Shown here in pieces: positions 61,814 to 64,000 of a stretch of 64,000 bases of DNA. The translations under genes and the position numbers were made by a program. Each line of letters starts with the position of its first letter. The stretch's first letter is position 1. Under the pieces are notes generated by a model, which saw only the letters and a program-made list of their open reading frames with translations, ran no database searches and was not told the DNA's origin. The stretch comes from G965218495 sp965218495 (GTDB lineage Bacteria > Bacteroidota > Rhodothermia > Rhodothermales > Bin80). Where the stretch lies: the NCBI GenBank assembly GCA_965218495.1, contig OZ244626.1:3968001-4032000 (forward strand), read 5' to 3'.

Positions 61814-62098
61814 CGGAGACTCTGCTCACGGCCTGTTGGGCTTGCTGCGGCCCTTGGCTGTAGAATAGAAACCTCATACTACTTTTCCCAGGTACTCAGG
61901 CGCAGCGTATCAGTGTGAAGCCCTCTGCCGCGGCGAAGCACCCAATGGCTGCCAATGGGTCCCAAGGAAGCGTGCTGTTCGTGGCGTATGCCGCGCTGCG
62001 CCTTCTCCTGAAATCGGTCATCAGGCAGAACTAGCAGACATGCGCTGCCCGGGTTATTTTGGCGCACGAAGGCACCTTTGAACTCTAAACTGCACCTC

Positions 62099-62992
62099 AT
62101 GCAAGAATCTATCGGCTTCATTGGACTGGGCATCATGGGTCGCGGCATGGCCTGCAACCTTGTCAAGGCAGGATTTGCCGTACGCGTCTGGAACCGCACC
62201 GCGGCCCGCATGGCATCCGTAGTGGCATCGGGTGCGACGGCAGGAAGCAGTGCGGCAGACGTAGCGGCGAATAGCAACATCATTGTCCTCTGCGTTAGCG
62301 ATACCGCCGACGTCGAAGAGGTCATCTTCGGTGAGCAAGGCGTAGCTTCGGGCGCAAAAAGCGGCGCACTCGTTGTCGATACAAGCACCATCAGCCCGGA
62401 GGCCACGCGGAGCATGGCCTCGCGCCTTGGCGCGCGCGGCATCCTTATGCTTGATGCACCGATCAGCGGTGGAAGCGAAGGTGCCGCGAAGGGAACGCTC
62501 AGCATCATGGTGGGCGGACAGGAGTCTCAGTTTTACCGCGCGCTACCGGTCCTAAAAGCCTTGGGCCGGACCGTCACGCATGTAGGCGGCCATGGTGCGG
62601 GGCAGACCGTGAAGCTCGTAAATCAAATCCTGGTTGTTGGTACGATGCTGGCTGTAAGTGAAGCCCTACTCTTTGCCGAGGCCGGCGGCCTGGACCTCAA
62701 CAAGACACTCGCGGCCATAGAGCATGGCGCAGCGGGCAGCTGGATGCTTTCCAACCGAGGCATTCAAGCCATTGCAAGAGACTGGCGCCCGGGCTTCACA
62801 ATTGACCTGCAGCAAAAGGACTTGCGCCTTGTATTGCAAGCCGCGGACCAAGTCGGTGTGCCCCTGCCGGCAACAAGTTTGTGTTTTCAGCTATTCCGCA
62901 CGCTCCAGGCGCGAAATCTGGGACATGAAGGCAACCATGCGCTACTGAAGGCACTTGAGCATCTGTCGGGCATAGAGGTGGGAAGCGAATAG
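62099..62992 (+). CDS. 3-hydroxyisobutyrate dehydrogenase-family reductase
   Basis: A 297-residue NAD(P)-dependent beta-hydroxyacid dehydrogenase. The nucleotide-binding loop is IGFIGLGIMGRGMACNLVKA, the substrate loop is LDAPISGGSEGAAKGTLSIM, and the catalytic lysine is in HGAGQTVKLVNQILVVG. Relatives reduce tartronate semialdehyde, succinic semialdehyde or 3-hydroxyisobutyrate; the sequence does not decide which. The ATG at 62099 gives the usual short N-terminus. A TTG at 62078, preceded by a plausible GAAGG ribosome binding site, is an alternative. The lactonase gene starts 2 bp after its stop. Confidence 0.88.
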   Translation: MQESIGFIGLGIMGRGMACNLVKAGFAVRVWNRTAARMASVVASGATAGSSAADVAANSNIIVLCVSDTADVEEVIFGEQGVASGAKSGALVVDTSTISPEATRSMASRLGARGILMLDAPISGGSEGAAKGTLSIMVGGQESQFYRALPVLKALGRTVTHVGGHGAGQTVKLVNQILVVGTMLAVSEALLFAEAGGLDLNKTLAAIEHGAAGSWMLSNRGIQAIARDWRPGFTIDLQQKDLRLVLQAADQVGVPLPATSLCFQLFRTLQARNLGHEGNHALLKALEHLSGIEVGSE

Positions 62993-62994
62993 CT

Positions 62995-64000
62995 ATGGCG
63001 AGGCTTTACGTAGGCACCTATACTCAGCCCGAGGATCACGTAGACGGCCATGGCGAAGGTATTTATTGCTTTCACCTCAACGAAGTCACATTTGCCCTTA
63101 CGCTGCAGAGCATAGAGCGCAGCGCACCCAATCCTTCGTTTCTGTCACTGCACACTTCCACCTCAAGGCTGTATGCTGTGGCCGAGATCACGGCGGACCA
63201 TGGCAAACTGTTTGCGTATGCGGTCAACAGCGCCACGGGTAAGCTGACACTGCTGAGCCATCAATCTACACTTGGGGCGGCGCCCTGCTACGTCAGCGTG
63301 GGCGACAAACACATTCTGGTAGCCAACTACCTGGGGGGCTCCGTGGTAGTACTGCCCAAAGACAAGCACGGTGGAGTGGGGCCCGCTTCGGATCACAGAG
63401 TCCATAGCGGATCCAGTATCAATGAGTCTCGGCAGGAGGGTCCGCATCCCCATGCGATCGTTCTGGATCCAGAACGCAGGTACGCGCTTGTACCGGATCT
63501 TGGAACAGATACCGTGGTGTCGTATCAGTACGACTCCACCCAAGGCCGGCTTTTGCGGGCATCGGTAGCCCTGCGCACACGTGCCGGCGCGGGTCCCAGG
63601 CACCTGGTTTTTGCCGATTCCGGCCGCTTTGCCTACCTGGTAAACGAGTTGGATTCGACAATCATCGCCTGCCGGTACGAGAATGGCATCCTAAACGAGA
63701 TCCAGACGGTTGCTGCGCTGCCTAGTAGCTTTGCCGGTACGCCGTCCGGTGCTGATATACACCTGCACCCCTCCGGCAGGTTTTTATATGCGTCGCTGCG
63801 GGACCTGGGTTGCATCATCAGGATGCGGGTTGACGCGAAAACCGGCCGTTTGGCAGGACGTGCCTACGCGCACGTTCTGGGTAGCACGCCACGAAACTTT
63901 GCCGTAGACCCCCACGGGCACTACGTTATCGTGGCAAACCAGGATTCTGACTCGCTCGTCGTGATGACTATTGACCCTGACAACGGGTTGCTCAGCCCGA
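62995..64000 (+). CDS. Lactonase family protein, 6-phosphogluconolactonase (Pgl/YbhE) type, 5' part
   Basis: At least 335 residues, cut by the window end. It begins MARLYVGTYTQPEDHVDGHG and contains the seven-bladed beta-propeller repeats of YbhE-like lactonases: PNPSFLSLHTSTSRLYAVAE, GPHPHAIVLDPERRYALVPD LG, GAGPRHLVFADSGRFAYLVN and STPRNFAVDPHGHYVIVANQ. The repeated 'GPRH/PHAI..DP.G.Y..V' pattern and the conserved active-site Arg/His in GAGPRHL fit. The family hydrolyses sugar lactones. Its tight spacing to the reductase gene suggests one operon of sugar-acid metabolism. Confidence 0.87.
   Translation, partial: MARLYVGTYTQPEDHVDGHGEGIYCFHLNEVTFALTLQSIERSAPNPSFLSLHTSTSRLYAVAEITADHGKLFAYAVNSATGKLTLLSHQSTLGAAPCYVSVGDKHILVANYLGGSVVVLPKDKHGGVGPASDHRVHSGSSINESRQEGPHPHAIVLDPERRYALVPDLGTDTVVSYQYDSTQGRLLRASVALRTRAGAGPRHLVFADSGRFAYLVNELDSTIIACRYENGILNEIQTVAALPSSFAGTPSGADIHLHPSGRFLYASLRDLGCIIRMRVDAKTGRLAGRAYAHVLGSTPRNFAVDPHGHYVIVANQDSDSLVVMTIDPDNGLLSP

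Noticed and set aside
1..64000. CRISPR arrays, tRNA and rRNA genes
   Set aside because: No spaced short repeats, cloverleaf signatures (GTTCGAxxC with acceptor pairing) or rRNA core sequences were noticed on reading through.

Overview
The window is a GC-rich chromosomal segment of a Gram-negative bacterium. The best guess is a marine or otherwise aquatic member of the Rhodothermota/Bacteroidota side of the FCB group. Pointers are type IX secretion (T9SS)-style C-terminal domains on very large secreted proteins, a CIRCE-controlled groESL operon, heme A/heme O synthesis genes, BamA-like, Wzi-like and TonB-receptor-like outer-membrane barrels, and two lipoprotein sulfatases. No rRNA, tRNA or CRISPR array was recognised.

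Layout. 1-10.7 kb is a housekeeping block: the 5' part of serA, two adjacent UMF1-type MFS transporters, an RpiB-like isomerase, a Nif3 protein, a coiled-coil COG1579 protein, the RNase P RNA, secG, rsmE, a BamA/D15 barrel and mutY. 10.7-16 kb is less stable: a tandem family of small four-helix membrane proteins (two intact copies, one decayed) next to an IS1634-family insertion sequence. 16-35 kb is again mostly core: DUF2085, groESL, glmM, ctaA-ctaB, rlmN, a HerA-like ATPase, a ferredoxin, tpiA, a redox-dead TlpA-like protein coupled to gatB, a Bcp peroxiredoxin, a fused E1 alpha-beta dehydrogenase, and a polyprenyl sugar phosphotransferase. 35-45 kb carries a coupled three-gene outer-membrane operon, then two sulfatases with an SDR and a serine hydrolase between them.

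45.7-57.1 kb is a head-to-tail array of three secreted proteins of about 1150 residues, each preceded by a leader of exactly the same length and each ending in a T9SS-like domain. An IS256-family element (57087-59751) has inserted in the last codons of the third copy. It is bounded by 24-bp imperfect inverted repeats and an 8-bp target duplication (GTCATCAA), and the severed eight-codon tail of the gene lies on its far side.

The most interesting object is that IS256 element. Besides a normal DDE transposase it carries a second gene immediately upstream, overlapping it by 4 nt. The 322-residue product aligns with the transposase along most of its length, but all three catalytic acidic residues are replaced (D to R, D to P, E to A) and the C-x2-H motif is lost. 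It looks like a catalytically dead transposase paralogue kept as a partner or regulator. After the element, 60.5-64 kb carries a LarA-like racemase, a 3-hydroxyisobutyrate-dehydrogenase-family reductase and the start of a 6-phosphogluconolactonase-like gene, perhaps a small sugar-acid cluster.
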